Positions 25,491 through 36,474 of a stretch of 37,155 nt of DNA are shown here, piece by piece; position 1 is the stretch's first letter; each line of letters begins with the position of its first letter. Source of the stretch: Lactobacillales bacterium (GTDB taxonomy: Bacteria > Bacillota > Bacilli > Lactobacillales > Streptococcaceae); contig JAISJD010000002.1 in the NCBI GenBank assembly GCA_031261705.1, positions 1-37,155 of the forward strand, read 5' to 3'. A program made the position numbers and the translations under genes. The notes under the pieces are model-generated. The model was not told the DNA's origin and ran no database searches. It worked only from the letters and a program-made list of their open reading frames with translations.

Positions 25491-26597
25491 CTACAATTCA
25501 TAACATCTAAATTCAGATTGTGACTCAATCGCTTGCTGTGCTCGCTTTAAATCTGTACGATTCTTAAATGAAAGCTGTAAAACTCCCGCAATTTCTTCAC
25601 GTGTTTCCAAGATTTTAATATTCATTAGTGAAATTTCTTCATTCAATAGAAAACCAGTCACTTGGTGGATAGAACCTGGATGGTCTGGAACGTCTACGAA
25701 TAAATCATAAAAGGCTGGAATTGCACCCTCCTTATGAATCGGCATTTTCGTCCGAATTTCACGAGCATTATCAAAATATTCATAGATTTTATCGCTTTCT
25801 TCCTTAGCAATCATCGCTTCAACCTCTGACATCATTTCTCGCCAACGCTGCATTTGTTTTAATAGTTGTACTCGATTACTCAATAAAATATCCGTCCACA
25901 TTCGAGGGTCACTTGAGGCAATCCGAGTCATATCTCGAAAACCACCAGCTGCCAAAAGTTTTGTTAAGGGATGTTCTATGGAATAATTGTTACTTGAAGC
26001 GACTAGCCCTGCCGCTATAATATGTGGCAAATGGCTCACCATGCTTGTTACTGCATCATGCTCCTCAGGTTTCATCTCAATAAATTTTGAATGCAAGCCT
26101 GAAAGTAAGGTTTTTAAAGACTCTATATCTTCTTTCCCACTAGTGCTAGTCGGAGTCAAAATATAATAAGCGTTCTCAAATAAATCCACATCTGCTGCAG
26201 AAACACCCGACTTGTGAGAGCCTGCCATTGGATGTCCTCCGATAAAAATGCTCTCTGTCCCTTGAAATAATTTCTCCGCCTGTTGAGTAATCTCTACCTT
26301 CGTACTTCCAGCGTCTGTAATAAGGACATGGGGTTTTAAGTTTTTTTCGCTCAATTGATTCAAAAAGTTTATCCCTAATTTCACAGGTAAGCATAGAAAA
26401 ATAATATCCGCAGAATGAGCAATTTTTTCTAAATCATTAGCAATCTCATCAATAATTCCTTGCTTTTTAGCAAAAATCAAGGAGCTTTCAGATTTATCAA
26501 AGCCAATAATATGAATTTCAGGATGTGCTCGTTTCACGCCAAGCGCAATTGAGCCACCAATCAAGCCTAACCCTATCATCGCTATCTTCTTCGTCAA
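25491..26597 (-). CDS. tyrA: Prephenate dehydrogenase
   Basis: The enzyme oxidatively decarboxylates prephenate to 4-hydroxyphenylpyruvate for tyrosine synthesis. An NAD-binding Rossmann motif GLGLIGGS lies at the N-terminus, followed by HPMAGSHKSG and the dehydrogenase core; a C-terminal ACT domain (about 295-365) begins DVPDHPGSIHQV and implies feedback control. I chose the TTG at 26597 because GGGAGGTG ends just upstream; the in-frame ATG at 26612 would put that ribosome site inside the gene. The product is then 368 aa. No chorismate mutase domain is present. Confidence 0.9.
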   Translation of the reverse strand: MTKKIAMIGLGLIGGSIALGVKRAHPEIHIIGFDKSESSLIFAKKQGIIDEIANDLEKIAHSADIIFLCLPVKLGINFLNQLSEKNLKPHVLITDAGSTKVEITQQAEKLFQGTESIFIGGHPMAGSHKSGVSAADVDLFENAYYILTPTSTSGKEDIESLKTLLSGLHSKFIEMKPEEHDAVTSMVSHLPHIIAAGLVASSNNYSIEHPLTKLLAAGGFRDMTRIASSDPRMWTDILLSNRVQLLKQMQRWREMMSEVEAMIAKEESDKIYEYFDNAREIRTKMPIHKEGAIPAFYDLFVDVPDHPGSIHQVTGFLLNEEISLMNIKILETREEIAGVLQLSFKNRTDLKRAQQAIESQSEFRCYEL

Positions 26598-26632
26598 ACA
26601 AACACCTCCCACATTTTTCTATCTAATTTCTT

Positions 26633-27799
26633 TTAATAATTCTTTGTATATTCACGGTGTAATTTCACCGCTTCTTTTAATTCTTCCATGCTATCACTTG
26701 AAAATTGTTCCAAAATTTCCTTAGCAAGTTCAGTCGCCACCACAGCCTCTGCCACCACGCTTGCTGCAGGAACTGCCGTAGAATCAGAGCGCTCTACACT
26801 AGCCTTGTATGGTTCCTTCGTGTCAATATCGACACTCATTAGTGGTTTATAAAGTGTTGGAATAGGTTTCATGACCCCACGAACGATAATAGGTTCTCCA
26901 TTAGTCATGCCACCTTCAAAACCACCAAGATGATTCGTCTTTCTTGTGTAACCGTCTTGCTCATTCCAAATAATTTCATCCATTATTTGACTGCCAGGTC
27001 TGTAAGCAGCTTCAAAGCCAACTCCAAATTCAACCCCTTTGAATGCATTGATACTTACCACTGCTTGAGCAATTTTTGCGTCTAATTTTCTATCATAATT
27101 AACATAACTACCCAAGCCGATAGGTACACCACCGACAACTACCTCTACTACGCCACCAATTGTGTCTCCATTTTTCTTTGTTTCATCAATGAGCTGTTTC
27201 ATCTCATCTTCAACAGTCGGAACTACTACACGTAATTCAGATTTTTCAGACAATTCTTTAATCTCAGAAACCGTTAAATTGTTCGGTACATCGACTTCAA
27301 TGCCTCCAAGAACAACTACATGTCCGGCAACTTCAATTGCAAGCTCAGATAAAATTTTCTTGGCGACTGCCCCGATAGCAACACGCATCGTCGTTTCACG
27401 AGCAGAGGAACGTTCTAAAACATTGCGCAAATCCTTGTGACGATACTTGATACCCCCAACTAAATCTGCATGTCCCGGGCGAGGTTTGCTTACTCGGCGC
27501 ACATTTTTTAGCTTTTCTTCGACAGGTTCAGCTGACATAATCGATTGCCAATTTTTCCAATCTTTATTTTCTACAACCATTGTCAATGGAGAACCTAGTG
27601 TTTTCCCGTGACGAATGCCAGAAGTAAAACGAACTTGGTCCTTTTCAATCAGCATACGCCCTCCACGCCCATAGCCTGTTTGACGACGTGCTAATTCAAT
27701 ATTTATATCTTCAGCAGACAAAGATAGCCCTGCTGGTAATCCTTCAATAATTGCCGTTAATTCCGGGCCGTGTGATTCTCCTGCGGTAAAAAATCTCAT
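26633..27799 (-). CDS. aroC: Chorismate synthase
   Basis: A 388-aa FMN-dependent lyase making chorismate from EPSP. It has the three family signatures: GESHGPELT at the N-terminus, [12 protein letters not shown], and the block [18 protein letters not shown] with ERSSARETT following. Length and ends are normal. AGGAGA precedes the ATG. It sits between aroB (12 nt) and tyrA (20-36 nt depending on start). Confidence 0.96.
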   Translation of the reverse strand: MRFFTAGESHGPELTAIIEGLPAGLSLSAEDINIELARRQTGYGRGGRMLIEKDQVRFTSGIRHGKTLGSPLTMVVENKDWKNWQSIMSAEPVEEKLKNVRRVSKPRPGHADLVGGIKYRHKDLRNVLERSSARETTMRVAIGAVAKKILSELAIEVAGHVVVLGGIEVDVPNNLTVSEIKELSEKSELRVVVPTVEDEMKQLIDETKKNGDTIGGVVEVVVGGVPIGLGSYVNYDRKLDAKIAQAVVSINAFKGVEFGVGFEAAYRPGSQIMDEIIWNEQDGYTRKTNHLGGFEGGMTNGEPIIVRGVMKPIPTLYKPLMSVDIDTKEPYKASVERSDSTAVPAASVVAEAVVATELAKEILEQFSSDSMEELKEAVKLHREYTKNY

Positions 27800-27811
27800 A
27801 GTTTCTCTCCT

Positions 27812-28876
27812 TTACACCTGTAAATAATCGTGCATTTCTTCTGTATCAATCGTATGAATCCGTGCCTTACCGATTTCCTCTAAAATAATAGTTTTTATCT
27901 GATTGCCACGTGCCTTTTTGTCATGAGTCAGAGCTTCATATAACTCCTCTTCATTCCACGGAGTATGACTAATTGGCAAATGAAACTTCACGAGCATTTC
28001 TTTTAACTCTTCAGTTGTTCCTTTAGGTGTCAAGCCTTTTTCTTCTGCGATACGGTTCATCTGTACCATGCCAATCGCAACTCCCTCACCATGTGTCACT
28101 ACACCATAACCAGCAGTAGCCTCGATTGCATGCCCAATCGTGTGACCAAAATTTAAAATCAGACGATTTCCATTATCGAGTTCATCTTCTTCTACAACTT
28201 TTCGTTTCACATTACAGCTCGCTAAAATGAGTTCATCCACTTGTTCCAGTAATTCTTCTTCATTTTCTAAGCTAGTAAGTTTCTTCCAAAGGTCAATATC
28301 CGCAATAGCTGCTGATTTCACGATTTCTGCAATTCCTTCACGTACTCTTCTTGGTTCCAAAGTCTGTAACACATCCGCATCAATTAACACGCCGTCTGGT
28401 TGAGCAAAAGTTCCGACCATATTTTTTGCCACTGGAGTATTCACCGCTGTTTTCCCGCCAATAGAACTATCCACCTGTGCAAGTAATGTCGTTGGGACTT
28501 GAAGAAAATGAATGCCACGCAAATAAGTAGAGGCAACAAAACCGGCTAAATCACCGACTACCCCACCGCCAAGAGCTAACACACCATCGCTTCGAGTTAG
28601 CCCCTGCTCCGCTAGAAAAGTATAGGCTTCGATAGCAGAGTCAAAGCTTTTACTTGCTTCTCCCGGGGTAATTGAAAAAACTGAAACATCAAAACCCGCT
28701 TTTGACAAGTTTTCCACGACTTGCTCCCCATATAAGCTTTTAACCGTATCATCTGTAATAATAGCGATTTTTTGAGGCTTCCAAAGTGTTTTCGCCCATT
28801 CTCCGACTTGTTTTAACGCACCACGTTCAATAAATAAGGTATATTGATGTTGTGGTAGAGCCACATCTAATTTCAT
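27812..28876 (-). CDS. aroB: 3-Dehydroquinate synthase
   Basis: A 354-aa NAD- and metal-dependent enzyme converting DAHP to 3-dehydroquinate. Motifs are [29 protein letters not shown], the metal-binding Glu in [11 protein letters not shown], and [12 protein letters not shown] with metal-ligand histidines. Length is normal. GTAGGTGG precedes ATG, 8 nt after aroE. In the E. faecalis order I recall, a DAHP synthase gene lies between aroE and aroB; here the two are directly adjacent. Confidence 0.95.
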   Translation of the reverse strand: MKLDVALPQHQYTLFIERGALKQVGEWAKTLWKPQKIAIITDDTVKSLYGEQVVENLSKAGFDVSVFSITPGEASKSFDSAIEAYTFLAEQGLTRSDGVLALGGGVVGDLAGFVASTYLRGIHFLQVPTTLLAQVDSSIGGKTAVNTPVAKNMVGTFAQPDGVLIDADVLQTLEPRRVREGIAEIVKSAAIADIDLWKKLTSLENEEELLEQVDELILASCNVKRKVVEEDELDNGNRLILNFGHTIGHAIEATAGYGVVTHGEGVAIGMVQMNRIAEEKGLTPKGTTEELKEMLVKFHLPISHTPWNEEELYEALTHDKKARGNQIKTIILEEIGKARIHTIDTEEMHDYLQV

Positions 28877-28884
28877 TTTGCCAC

Positions 28885-29748
28885 CTACTCCATAATTTTT
28901 TTCACTTCAGCGATTGGTAATTCTTTCCCCGTCCATTCTTCAAATGCTGCTGCTGCTTGGTAAAGTAACATTCCAAAACCATTTGCCGTCGTTGCTCCAC
29001 GTTTTTTTGCTTCTTTTAGAAAGAGTGTTTCCCGAGGATTGTAGATTACATCCACAACGGTATGCTCTTTCGTAATGCTTGAAAAATCTTGAATCGGACT
29101 CTGGTTTATAGAATTCTCCATACCAACACTCGTTGCATTGACAAGCAAAAGACTCTCAGAAATTTGTTGGTTCAATTCTTTATTATTTTCAAGATTATAT
29201 AATTGAATCGGTACCTTTGTAAAGTCTGAAATTTCTTTTAATTTCCTTTGAATTTCTAGAAAATGTACAGAGGGTCGATTAAATACAGAAATTTCTGCTA
29301 CTCCATCAAGTGCCGCTTGTGCAATAATCGCCACTGCTGCACCACCGCCACCAATTATCGTGATTTTTTTTCCAATTGGGGAGCAGGAAACCTCTGAAAG
29401 AGCACGCATAAAACCGATACCGTCCGTATTATGCCCGATAAGTCTCCCGTTTTTATTCATAATCGTATTAATTGCACCAATCAACTTTCCGGCAGGGGAT
29501 AGTTCATCCATATAGTCCATCGCCAAATGTTTATAAGGCATAGAGAGATTTACGCCGAGCATATTTAATGCTTTAATCGAAGCAATTGCTTGAGGAAATT
29601 CCACTTCTGATACCTCAAACGCTAAATACACAGCATCTATCCCTAATTCTTGAAACCCTTTATTATGAATGCTTGGTGAGAAGCTATGCTTGATTGGATT
29701 GGCAATCACACCCGCTAATTGTGTATAGCCAGTAATTGGAAGAACCAT
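28885..29748 (-). CDS. aroE: Shikimate dehydrogenase
   Basis: Reduces 3-dehydroshikimate to shikimate with NADPH. The start at 29748 gives 287 aa, is preceded by AAGGGTGA at normal spacing, and begins right at the conserved [20 protein letters not shown] segment; the longer frame to 29805 adds non-conserved residues that run over the promoter. Other motifs are NLSMPYK with the catalytic Lys, GAINT, NTDG and the NADP-binding GGGGAA. It is the first gene of the aro operon. Confidence 0.93.
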   Translation of the reverse strand: MVLPITGYTQLAGVIANPIKHSFSPSIHNKGFQELGIDAVYLAFEVSEVEFPQAIASIKALNMLGVNLSMPYKHLAMDYMDELSPAGKLIGAINTIMNKNGRLIGHNTDGIGFMRALSEVSCSPIGKKITIIGGGGAAVAIIAQAALDGVAEISVFNRPSVHFLEIQRKLKEISDFTKVPIQLYNLENNKELNQQISESLLLVNATSVGMENSINQSPIQDFSSITKEHTVVDVIYNPRETLFLKEAKKRGATTANGFGMLLYQAAAAFEEWTGKELPIAEVKKIME

Positions 29749-29795
29749 AAAATCACCCTTTATGAGAATTTTCATATTTTTAATTGTTATTTTTA

Positions 29796-29823
29796 AGTAT
29801 AACATATTCTTTTCTTATTTGAA
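29796..29823 (-). promoter_or_regulatory. Promoter of the aro operon
   Basis: On the minus strand TTCAAA (plus 29818-29823), 16-bp spacer, then TATACT (plus 29796-29801) preceded by TGT, an extended -10. Only about 40 nt separate the likely start site from aroE, too short for a T-box or attenuator, so control by aromatic amino acids would have to act at the promoter or on the enzymes. Confidence 0.55.
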
Positions 29824-29837
29824 TGCCCTCTTGTATG

Positions 29838-29885
29838 TTTTTTTAGAAAAAAAGCTGATCGTGAGCAATCACAATCAGCAAATTT
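29838..29885 (-). terminator. Terminator after cbpB
   Basis: Arms GCTGAT-GTGA (29854-29864) and TCAC-ATCAGC (29869-29879) form a 10-bp stem with one internal mismatch and a 4-nt loop. On the minus strand it is followed by a run of seven T, directly after the cbpB stop. Confidence 0.85.
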
Positions 29886-30395
29886 TTATACAATCTCTAA
29901 ATCAAGTAATTCTTCAGGTTCTGTTAGACCTTTTCGGGCAAAAACTAAATTTCTTTTTTCAAGCTCGTGAAAGGTAAAATTTACTGCTTTTAAGACAGCC
30001 TTTCTAGTAATAATCCCTTTGAAGCAGCCCGCATCATCGACAACTGGTAAAAACGGTTGATCCACAAGTAGATGAAGAATATCTTCAAGAAGTACATCGG
30101 GTTTGACAGTTGGTACGCCAACATCCATGACATCAGCAACGGTGAACTCTTTTAATTCATTCAAATCTAGTGTGGGTAGGTCTAAAAGTTTATCAACAAT
30201 ATCCGCCAGCCCTATTAATCCAACGTAGCGATCTCCCTTATCAAGCACTGGTATTTTAGAATACCCTACTTGAGATAATACTAACAGCGCATGATTTAGC
30301 GGATTTCTTACCATTACATTGGCAACATTGTCCGCAGGGATTAAAAATGTTTCTTTATTTTCTAGCATTAATTCTTCGATAGATTTTCCAATCAT
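29886..30395 (-). CDS. cbpB: CBS-domain protein, c-di-AMP-binding CbpB/DarB type
   Basis: A 169-aa protein made of two CBS motifs (about 15-75 and 85-140). The segments NHALLVLSQVGYSKIPVLD and ITRKAVLKAVN align in my memory with B. subtilis DarB (YkuL) and Listeria CbpB, which bind c-di-AMP and, when unliganded, stimulate the (p)ppGpp synthetase Rel and other partners. No catalytic domain is attached. GGAGG precedes ATG. It is the last gene of a minus-strand cluster with the phosphoesterase, Rph-RdgB and MurI genes, separated from the phosphoesterase by 125 nt, and ends at a strong terminator. Ligand binding itself is inferred by homology. Confidence 0.78.
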   Translation of the reverse strand: MIGKSIEELMLENKETFLIPADNVANVMVRNPLNHALLVLSQVGYSKIPVLDKGDRYVGLIGLADIVDKLLDLPTLDLNELKEFTVADVMDVGVPTVKPDVLLEDILHLLVDQPFLPVVDDAGCFKGIITRKAVLKAVNFTFHELEKRNLVFARKGLTEPEELLDLEIV

Positions 30396-30520
30396 AGAAA
30401 ACGAACCTCCAATACCGAGTGACAGTTCACAAGTATTTGTTTCAACATCTTTATTTTAACGTCTCTTTCTTAATTTAAGCTAAATTAATGTTGAATTTAA
30501 GAAAAAATTTAGTTGCTGTT
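30396..30520. other. Gap between phosphoesterase and cbpB
   Basis: This stretch is AT-rich. An imperfect inverted repeat (about 30466-30478 against 30491-30504) lies just past the phosphoesterase stop and might act as a weak terminator. The cbpB ribosome site GGAGG is at its left end on the minus strand. I see no convincing promoter. Confidence 0.3.
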
Positions 30521-31033
30521 CTACTTTTTGAAAACAAAATGTAATTCCTTTTGTGGCACGTGTTCACGTGAGTAGTATTGAATGTCATAACGCGTTTCAT
30601 CACTATCAATAATCGCATATAATTTCTTTTGAATGAGTCCCCGAGGTTGTGAAATACTTCCCGGATTTAGATACAAAATACGATCAATCACTTCACAGCC
30701 TGCTCTATGGGTATGTCCGAACAGAGCAATCGTAGCATTTGCTTCCTTAGCTGCTAAAGAAAGACGTTCCATACCAAAATTTACTCCATACAAATGACCG
30801 TGAGTTAAAAAGATTGTATCACTTCCGAGCGTTACTACTTGAACATCTTCATAGTCTGAAGAATAGTCACAATTGCCACCGACGACATAAAAATCTTCCC
30901 AAACCTTATCACTAGGTTCTAACTCGGAATCTCCACAGTGAAACATAGCGTCCACTTTATTTTCATACATTTTGGCAATTTCAACGACAATGTCACTATC
31001 CCCATGACTATCACTCATCACTAAATATCTCAT
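30521..31033 (-). CDS. YfcE/YsnB-family metallophosphoesterase
   Basis: A 170-aa calcineurin-like phosphoesterase. Metal-ligand motifs are in order: MSDSHGD (6-12), FHCGDSE, VGGNCD, LTHGH and GHTHRAG. The compact size with no extra domain fits the MJ0936/YfcE group of small phosphodiesterases, whose physiological substrate is uncertain. GGGAGTAGG precedes ATG. In B. subtilis the order rph-ysnA(rdgB)-ysnB is the same, so this is the YsnB counterpart in a conserved cluster. Confidence 0.88.
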   Translation of the reverse strand: MRYLVMSDSHGDSDIVVEIAKMYENKVDAMFHCGDSELEPSDKVWEDFYVVGGNCDYSSDYEDVQVVTLGSDTIFLTHGHLYGVNFGMERLSLAAKEANATIALFGHTHRAGCEVIDRILYLNPGSISQPRGLIQKKLYAIIDSDETRYDIQYYSREHVPQKELHFVFKK

Positions 31034-31051
31034 CTGCCTACTCCCATCTCA

Positions 31052-32413
31052 TTAATTATTTAACCAATCTTCCCATACGTTCTCTAGCTTTGCCACAGCT
31101 TGCGCACGGTGTGAAATTTTATTTTTTTCTTCTGGTGAAAGCTCTGCACTTGTCTTTTCACCATTTTCAACGACAAATAATGGGTCATAGCCAAAACCAT
31201 TTTCTCCTTTAGGAATAAACCCAATATGGCCATCCCATTCAGCCTCCACCACTAAACTTTCTTTTTCAGGTGCGGCAAAAACCAATGTACAATGAAATTT
31301 CGCCTTACGTTTGTCAACATCAGGAACTGTTGTCAGCTCATGAAGTAGCTTAGCGTTATTGGCTGGGTCTGTCGCATGTTCTCCAGCAAATCGAGCAGAG
31401 AATACCCCCGGCATGCCGCCTAAAATATCAACCATAAGACCAGAATCATCGGCAAGAACTGGTTGATTTAATAATTGAGAAATCGTTTCAGCTTTTAAGC
31501 GAGCATTTTCTTCAAAAGTCATCCCTGTTTCAACAACTTCAGGTAACTCTGGATAGTCTAGTAAAGTTTTCACCTTGTACCCCTTCGCTCCAAATAGAGC
31601 CTCAAATTCCTTCGCTTTTCCAGCGTTTCTAGTAGCAATAACGATCGTGTCATATTTTTTCTTCGATTTTGTTTCAACAATCGGTTCTCCAACAAGAGAT
31701 AATGCGTGCTGTTGTGCTTCGATTAATTTTTCAATTGCTTCTTTCCCATAAAATAGAAGTGTATTCAACTCGTCCCCTGTAAACGTAGCTTCTTCGCCTG
31801 TTCCTTGTATTTCTACAAATTCACCTGCGCCAGTCATAACTAAATTCATATCTACACGAGCTGCTGAGTCTTCCACATAATCTAAATCCACCACTGCTTG
31901 ACCGTCTGACAATAAGCCGACACTGATTGCAGCTACTGCATTTTTCACTGGATTTTCAGCAAGGTCACCAGACCAGATTAGCTTATCAATTGCAAGCTTT
32001 AAGGCAACATATGCTCCAGTGATACTCGCAGTTCTAGTACCACCGTCTGCTTGAACCACATCACAATCCACAATAATAGAACGTTCCCCTAATTTTTCTA
32101 AGTCCACCACTGCACGTAACGAACGTCCGATTAACCGTTGAATCTCCATTGTCCGACCCTTTAACTTACCTTTTGAACTTTCACGAATATTTCTTGTAGA
32201 AGTTGCACGAGGAAGCATACTGTATTCCGCAGTTATCCAGCCAGATCCTTTCCCAGCCAAAAATGGCGGTACCTTTTCTTCGACTGTTGCTGAACAAATC
32301 ACTTTCGTATCCCCAAAAGAAATCACTACAGAACCTTCTGGATGTTTAAATACATTGGTTTGAATGTCAATCTTTCTCAAATCTTTCTCATTTCGACCGT
32401 CATGTCTTAACAT
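31052..32413 (-). CDS. rph: RNase PH / RdgB (Ham1) NTP pyrophosphatase fusion
   Basis: A bifunctional protein of 453 aa. The N-terminal RNase PH (about 1-240), beginning MLRHDGR, trims tRNA 3' ends with phosphate; the segment [23 protein letters not shown] is characteristic. The C-terminal RdgB domain (about 255-453), from [15 protein letters not shown] through [25 protein letters not shown] to SHRAQA, hydrolyses ITP, XTP and their deoxy forms. A short linker joins them. The ATG at 32413 is preferred: AAGGTGG lies about 10 nt upstream and RNase PH normally starts here; the GTG at 32428 overlaps that site. Such fusions are common in enterococci and relatives, where rdgB follows rph. Confidence 0.92.
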   Translation of the reverse strand: MLRHDGRNEKDLRKIDIQTNVFKHPEGSVVISFGDTKVICSATVEEKVPPFLAGKGSGWITAEYSMLPRATSTRNIRESSKGKLKGRTMEIQRLIGRSLRAVVDLEKLGERSIIVDCDVVQADGGTRTASITGAYVALKLAIDKLIWSGDLAENPVKNAVAAISVGLLSDGQAVVDLDYVEDSAARVDMNLVMTGAGEFVEIQGTGEEATFTGDELNTLLFYGKEAIEKLIEAQQHALSLVGEPIVETKSKKKYDTIVIATRNAGKAKEFEALFGAKGYKVKTLLDYPELPEVVETGMTFEENARLKAETISQLLNQPVLADDSGLMVDILGGMPGVFSARFAGEHATDPANNAKLLHELTTVPDVDKRKAKFHCTLVFAAPEKESLVVEAEWDGHIGFIPKGENGFGYDPLFVVENGEKTSAELSPEEKNKISHRAQAVAKLENVWEDWLNN

Positions 32414-32429
32414 TTTTGCTTTTCCCACC

Positions 32430-33245
32430 TTAAACTAATTGTTTTACTAAATCTATATGTTTCACTTGTAAATCACCAATACCTAACCATTGATTTGCAA
32501 TTTCCTCGAACATTTTTGGACTACTTGTTGTATAAAATTCATGTGCTAAATCTTTTCTATCAGGCGTTGCGCTAATTTCAAAATAATCTAGTAGCATGGA
32601 AACATCGCTCACTGTTTCCGCACCTGAATCAATCAAGGTTACATCACGCCCTAAAGTTTGTTGAATAATTGGACGCAATAGCGGATAATGCGTACAGCCT
32701 AATATCATTGTATCAGGTTTATTTATTTTAAAAGGTCGTAAAGTTTCGGCAACAATTTTTTTTGCAACAGACGACTGATATTCATTTGATTCCACAATAG
32801 GGACAAATTTTGGGCAAGCAAGCCCCGTCACCTTTGTAGTAGGCGATTTTTGATGAATTGCTTTTTCGTAGGCACCACTTTTAATCGTTCCCACTGTTCC
32901 AATCACACCGATATAATTTTTTTGTGTCGCTTTTAAAGCCGCACGACTTCCTGGTAAAATGACTCCAACCACTGGAATATCTATTTTTTCTTTAATTTCA
33001 TCTAATGCCACAGCCGTAGCAGTATTACAAGCAATAACAAGCATTTTAACGTTCTTTTCTAATAAAAATTGAGTTAACTCCCAACTAAACTGCTTTACTT
33101 GTGCTGCTGGTCTTGGGCCATATGGTGCACGCGCTGAGTCCCCTACATAAACAATTCGTTCATTGGGTAATTGCTTCAAAACTTCACGGACAACCGTCAA
33201 GCCTCCTACTCCTGAGTCAAAGAACCCAATTGCTTCATTATTCAT
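32430..33245 (-). CDS. murI: Glutamate racemase
   Basis: A 271-aa cofactor-independent racemase supplying D-glutamate for peptidoglycan. The two catalytic cysteines are in ACNTATA (about residue 73) and LGCTHYPLL (about 184); the N-terminus [11 protein letters not shown] carries the conserved Asp/Ser. It is the first gene of the unit murI - rph/rdgB - phosphoesterase, with a 16-nt gap to the rph start. The ribosome site is weak (GATGATGAG). Confidence 0.94.
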   Translation of the reverse strand: MNNEAIGFFDSGVGGLTVVREVLKQLPNERIVYVGDSARAPYGPRPAAQVKQFSWELTQFLLEKNVKMLVIACNTATAVALDEIKEKIDIPVVGVILPGSRAALKATQKNYIGVIGTVGTIKSGAYEKAIHQKSPTTKVTGLACPKFVPIVESNEYQSSVAKKIVAETLRPFKINKPDTMILGCTHYPLLRPIIQQTLGRDVTLIDSGAETVSDVSMLLDYFEISATPDRKDLAHEFYTTSSPKMFEEIANQWLGIGDLQVKHIDLVKQLV

Positions 33246-33288
33246 CTCATCATCTCAAATCTTTTTTAGATTGTAGTCTCCTTCTTTC

Positions 33289-33317
33289 ATTCTGACCTTT
33301 TTTTGAAGAATTTTCAA
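33289..33317 (-). promoter_or_regulatory. Candidate promoter of murI
   Basis: On the minus strand TTGAAA (plus 33312-33317), 17-bp spacer, CAGAAT (plus 33289-33294). The -35 is fair and the -10 mediocre. Confidence 0.35.
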
Positions 33318-33380
33318 GACATAGTCCCTGATAAACAAGAAAAATTCTAGTTTCCCCGCAAACCTTAAAAGAACTCATAG

Positions 33381-33422
33381 AAAAAAGCCCTAAGATACCG
33401 TATATCAGTATATTAAAGGCTT
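33381..33422 (-). terminator. Terminator of the antiporter-nfo unit
   Basis: On the minus strand AAGCC at the start and GGGCTT at the end close an imperfect hairpin (one bulge, one mismatch) with an AT-rich upper stem and loop, followed by six T. It lies about 30 nt past the nfo stop. Confidence 0.7.
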
Positions 33423-33450
33423 GATTGTAAAAGATTATTTTCTTTGAAAT

Positions 33451-34347
33451 CTAGTCAACAACATAATCAATTTCAGGAAAAGCATTGGGGTCGAAAACGC
33501 CAGCTTCCAGCATCGCAATTTCCTTACCATAAGGCGCATAGGCTGTTTTCTTATCTTTTCCAATATAAGGTGTTTCAAGGATTTTCGGAATTTTCTCAAA
33601 TTGTGGATGATGAACTACCTTATTCAAAGCATCAAAGCCAATCGTTCCAAAACCAATATTGGCATGACGGTCTTTGTGCGACCCTTGAGGATTTTTCGAG
33701 TCGTTGACATGGACAACTTGCAGACGGTCTAGCCCGATAACCTTGTCAAATTCCGTCAAAACACCATCAAAATCATTTTTGATATTATATCCTGCATCGC
33801 TTGTGTGGCAAGTGTCAAAAGTTACAGATAGCTTCTCATTTAAAGTTACTCCGTCAATAATAGTGGCTAATTCTTCAAAGGTACGACCTAGTTCTGTCCC
33901 TTTCCCTGCCATTGTTTCTAAGGCGATTTGAGCGGTTTGTTCTTTGGTTAATACTTCGTTTAACCCTTTGATAATTTGCTTCAATCCAGCTTCTACTCCC
34001 GCACCCACATGAGCACCCGGATGAAGAGTAATTTGTTTGGCTCCTAAGGCTTCTGCACGTGCAATTTCTTCACGTAAAAACTGTGTAGCAAAGCCAAAAT
34101 TTTCGGGTTTAATTGTGTTGCCGAGATTTATAATGTAAGGTGCATGAACAACGATATTGGAAAGATTGTGCTCTTTCATAAAAGCAAAACCTGCATCAAT
34201 ATTCATCTCTTCGATAGGTTTTCTTCTTGTATTTTGGGGCGCTCCTGTATAAATCATGAAAGTCGTTGCCTTATAACTCGCAGCTTCCTCTGCGGCACCT
34301 AATAACATTTTTTTTCCACTCATACTTACGTGTGAACCGATTAACAT
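33451..34347 (-). CDS. nfo: Endonuclease IV (AP endonuclease)
   Basis: A 298-aa zinc-dependent TIM-barrel enzyme that cuts DNA 5' of abasic sites. Zinc-ligand motifs are visible in order: GSHVSM at the N-terminus, [25 protein letters not shown], and [22 protein letters not shown]. Length is normal. The ATG lies 4 nt after the antiporter stop, with GAAGAGGAG inside the end of that gene, so the two are co-transcribed and probably coupled. Confidence 0.95.
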   Translation of the reverse strand: MLIGSHVSMSGKKMLLGAAEEAASYKATTFMIYTGAPQNTRRKPIEEMNIDAGFAFMKEHNLSNIVVHAPYIINLGNTIKPENFGFATQFLREEIARAEALGAKQITLHPGAHVGAGVEAGLKQIIKGLNEVLTKEQTAQIALETMAGKGTELGRTFEELATIIDGVTLNEKLSVTFDTCHTSDAGYNIKNDFDGVLTEFDKVIGLDRLQVVHVNDSKNPQGSHKDRHANIGFGTIGFDALNKVVHHPQFEKIPKILETPYIGKDKKTAYAPYGKEIAMLEAGVFDPNAFPEIDYVVD

Positions 34348-34351
34348 AATT

Positions 34352-36343
34352 TTACTCCTCTTCTGAAAAAGTCGTTTGCATTAACATAAGTTCCGCATTG
34401 TTGATTTCTTCGTACAGTTCCTTAGCAATATCCCTAGATAGTTCCTTTGCTGCAAGTTCTTGCTGAATCCAAGTATATTCATATTGAAACGCACGAATGA
34501 GCAAACTCATATTCACATTTTCATTGTCTTGTTCTTCACGGACAAAGTGATTATGACGCTCTACATACCAACGACGAACAATGTTAATATTTGTCAAATT
34601 CTTAGGGTTAGATAGTTTACTTAAATAATCCATTGCTGCTTGATACCCTACACTCTCCATCTTAAAGTATGTTTGTCGAAATTGGAATTGATCTACACCT
34701 TTTTCTTTCAATTTATCTAGTTTTTCCTGTTTTTGCTTATGAAACTTATGCACTTGTAGTTTTCTTTTCAGCTTTTTAAATAATCGACCCCAACGAGATT
34801 TAAAATAACCAAAGAAATCTTGATTTGCGCTAGATTTTTCAAGGACACGTTCATAAATATCGACTTCTTTTTGAGTAAATTCTCCGTCATCTGCATGTTT
34901 TTGTAAAACAGCCAATTCTTGTTTTTGCGTTTCAACAATTAATTTATTGACCCCATGCACATCAACCTCTCGCTCCACCCCTTTTTGACTTTGTAAGACG
35001 GAGGAAACAGCCTCCACATCACTAACTTTTTCATTGGATTCAAACAAACGATTCATTGCATAATCGACCATGCCAGTTTGAGCTTTTGAAAGTTCTTCTG
35101 GAGTAATACTATCCTTTGCTTTTGGTAAAATCAGTCCTAAAATCACTGTTGGAACGATTAAACTAATCAAAACAACGATTGAAACAATATAAATAATTTC
35201 TACACGAAATGGAAAAGGCTGATTATTCACTGTAAAGGGAAGTGAGAGTGCCATAGAAAGTGTAATGGTTCCATGGACGCCACCTAAAGCAAAGATAAAA
35301 GCATCTTTAGTTTTACTTTTTCCTGTATCGTGTAGTTTTGGTATATCAAGGAAAAGCCACAGAAAACGAATGACCAGCATTAATAGATAAACAGCAACAG
35401 CAATAAGTGTCAATACAAAAATATTACTCGAATCTGCTTTATAAATTTGTGACCACACTGTCGGAATAGTTAACCCGAGGAGTACGAAAACGAACCCATT
35501 TAGAACTTTTGACATCACATCCCATAAGGAGCTAGTAACAAGTTGCAATTTCGAGCTAGTCAAGCTCAAATTATCCTTTTCCACTGCATGGACAATTCCC
35601 GCAGTCACCGCCGCCAAGATTCCAGAGGTATTGAAATGTTCTGCAACGAGATAAACCACAAAAGGAGTTAATAAATTATAAGGAACAAGCACTGCGTTTT
35701 CATCTACATCTAGTCCTCTAAGAAACATGCGGAACCCAACAATTAAGCTCCCTAATATCCAACCAATCGCCGCACCAACAAGGGAAACAAAAAGAAAGTT
35801 CTTAATTCCTCCTCCAAGGTGAAATTGTCCAGTTGAGTAGGTTGCTAACGCCACGTTCATCAATACAATCCCACTCGCATCGTTAAACAGTGATTCATGA
35901 TCCAAAGTGTTCATCGCCCGCTTAGGCACAACCAATTTATTCGTAATAGAATCAACGGCAACAGAATCAGTCGGTGTCACGATAGCCGCTAACGCAAATG
36001 CTAGAGGAAATGCCAACGGAACAAACAAAACGTCCACTAACCCTCCAACCGCTAAAACAGTAAAAATTGCTAGAAAAACCGCAACGGAAATCGTCGAACG
36101 AAGAGACTTCCCAATTTCTTTCGGGTTGCTTTGCTGACCGTCATTAAAGAGCAGCGGAGCGATAATAAATAATAAAAATGGCTCATTTTGAAAGCTATAA
36201 TGGTGAAACGTTGGTGTCAAACTAAGAACAAATCCTGCAATAATTTGATAAAAAGCTAACGGAATCTGTGTAAATTTCGCATAAACAACATTGGTAGCAA
36301 TCACTAAAACCAGTATAATTGCCACATGATAGAAAATTTCCAT
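34352..36343 (-). CDS. CPA1-family Na+/H+ antiporter with long cytoplasmic C-terminus
   Basis: A 663-aa cation/proton antiporter. The N-terminal 400 residues contain about 12 hydrophobic segments and the CPA1 active-site regions TPTDSVAV (123-130, Asp126) and [10 protein letters not shown] (151-160, Asn154-Asp155). The C-terminal 250 residues are hydrophilic, Lys/Glu/Gln-rich and likely helical, probably regulatory and cytoplasmic. The start at 36343 has AAGGAGG at ideal spacing; the in-frame codon at 36370 has none. It exchanges Na+ (or K+/Li+) for protons in pH and salt balance. It is the first gene of a two-gene unit with nfo and is divergent from the 96-aa gene. Confidence 0.88.
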   Translation of the reverse strand: MEIFYHVAIILVLVIATNVVYAKFTQIPLAFYQIIAGFVLSLTPTFHHYSFQNEPFLLFIIAPLLFNDGQQSNPKEIGKSLRSTISVAVFLAIFTVLAVGGLVDVLFVPLAFPLAFALAAIVTPTDSVAVDSITNKLVVPKRAMNTLDHESLFNDASGIVLMNVALATYSTGQFHLGGGIKNFLFVSLVGAAIGWILGSLIVGFRMFLRGLDVDENAVLVPYNLLTPFVVYLVAEHFNTSGILAAVTAGIVHAVEKDNLSLTSSKLQLVTSSLWDVMSKVLNGFVFVLLGLTIPTVWSQIYKADSSNIFVLTLIAVAVYLLMLVIRFLWLFLDIPKLHDTGKSKTKDAFIFALGGVHGTITLSMALSLPFTVNNQPFPFRVEIIYIVSIVVLISLIVPTVILGLILPKAKDSITPEELSKAQTGMVDYAMNRLFESNEKVSDVEAVSSVLQSQKGVEREVDVHGVNKLIVETQKQELAVLQKHADDGEFTQKEVDIYERVLEKSSANQDFFGYFKSRWGRLFKKLKRKLQVHKFHKQKQEKLDKLKEKGVDQFQFRQTYFKMESVGYQAAMDYLSKLSNPKNLTNINIVRRWYVERHNHFVREEQDNENVNMSLLIRAFQYEYTWIQQELAAKELSRDIAKELYEEINNAELMLMQTTFSEEE

Positions 36344-36374
36344 GTTTCTTTCCTCCTTATTTCCATACAAATAT

Positions 36375-36383
36375 ATTTTAGCA
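36375..36383 (-). promoter_or_regulatory. Extended -10 promoter of the antiporter gene
   Basis: On the minus strand TGCTAAAAT (plus 36375-36383) is an extended -10, about 32 nt upstream of the antiporter start codon. No clear -35 is seen. Confidence 0.45.
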
Positions 36384-36429
36384 TAAATTGAAAAATATTT
36401 TTTGAAATAACAATTATTTGAAATTTACA

Positions 36430-36438
36430 TGATATAAT
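36430..36438 (+). promoter_or_regulatory. Extended -10 promoter of the 96-aa gene
   Basis: TGATATAAT at 36430-36438 is a perfect extended -10. It lies back to back with the antiporter promoter, the two -10 boxes being about 50 bp apart, so one regulator could affect both. Confidence 0.6.
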
Positions 36439-36474
36439 TAGGAGTAGATAAACTTAGACAAGGAGCGTGAAAAT

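Noticed and set aside
29749-29805. N-terminal extension of AroE
   Set aside because: The extension runs across the operon promoter and lacks a ribosome site, whereas the ATG at 29748 has a good one and begins the conserved sequence.
29749-29885. T-box or attenuator controlling the aro operon
   Set aside because: The leader from the likely start site to aroE is about 40 nt, and the only strong hairpin is upstream of the promoter and ends cbpB.
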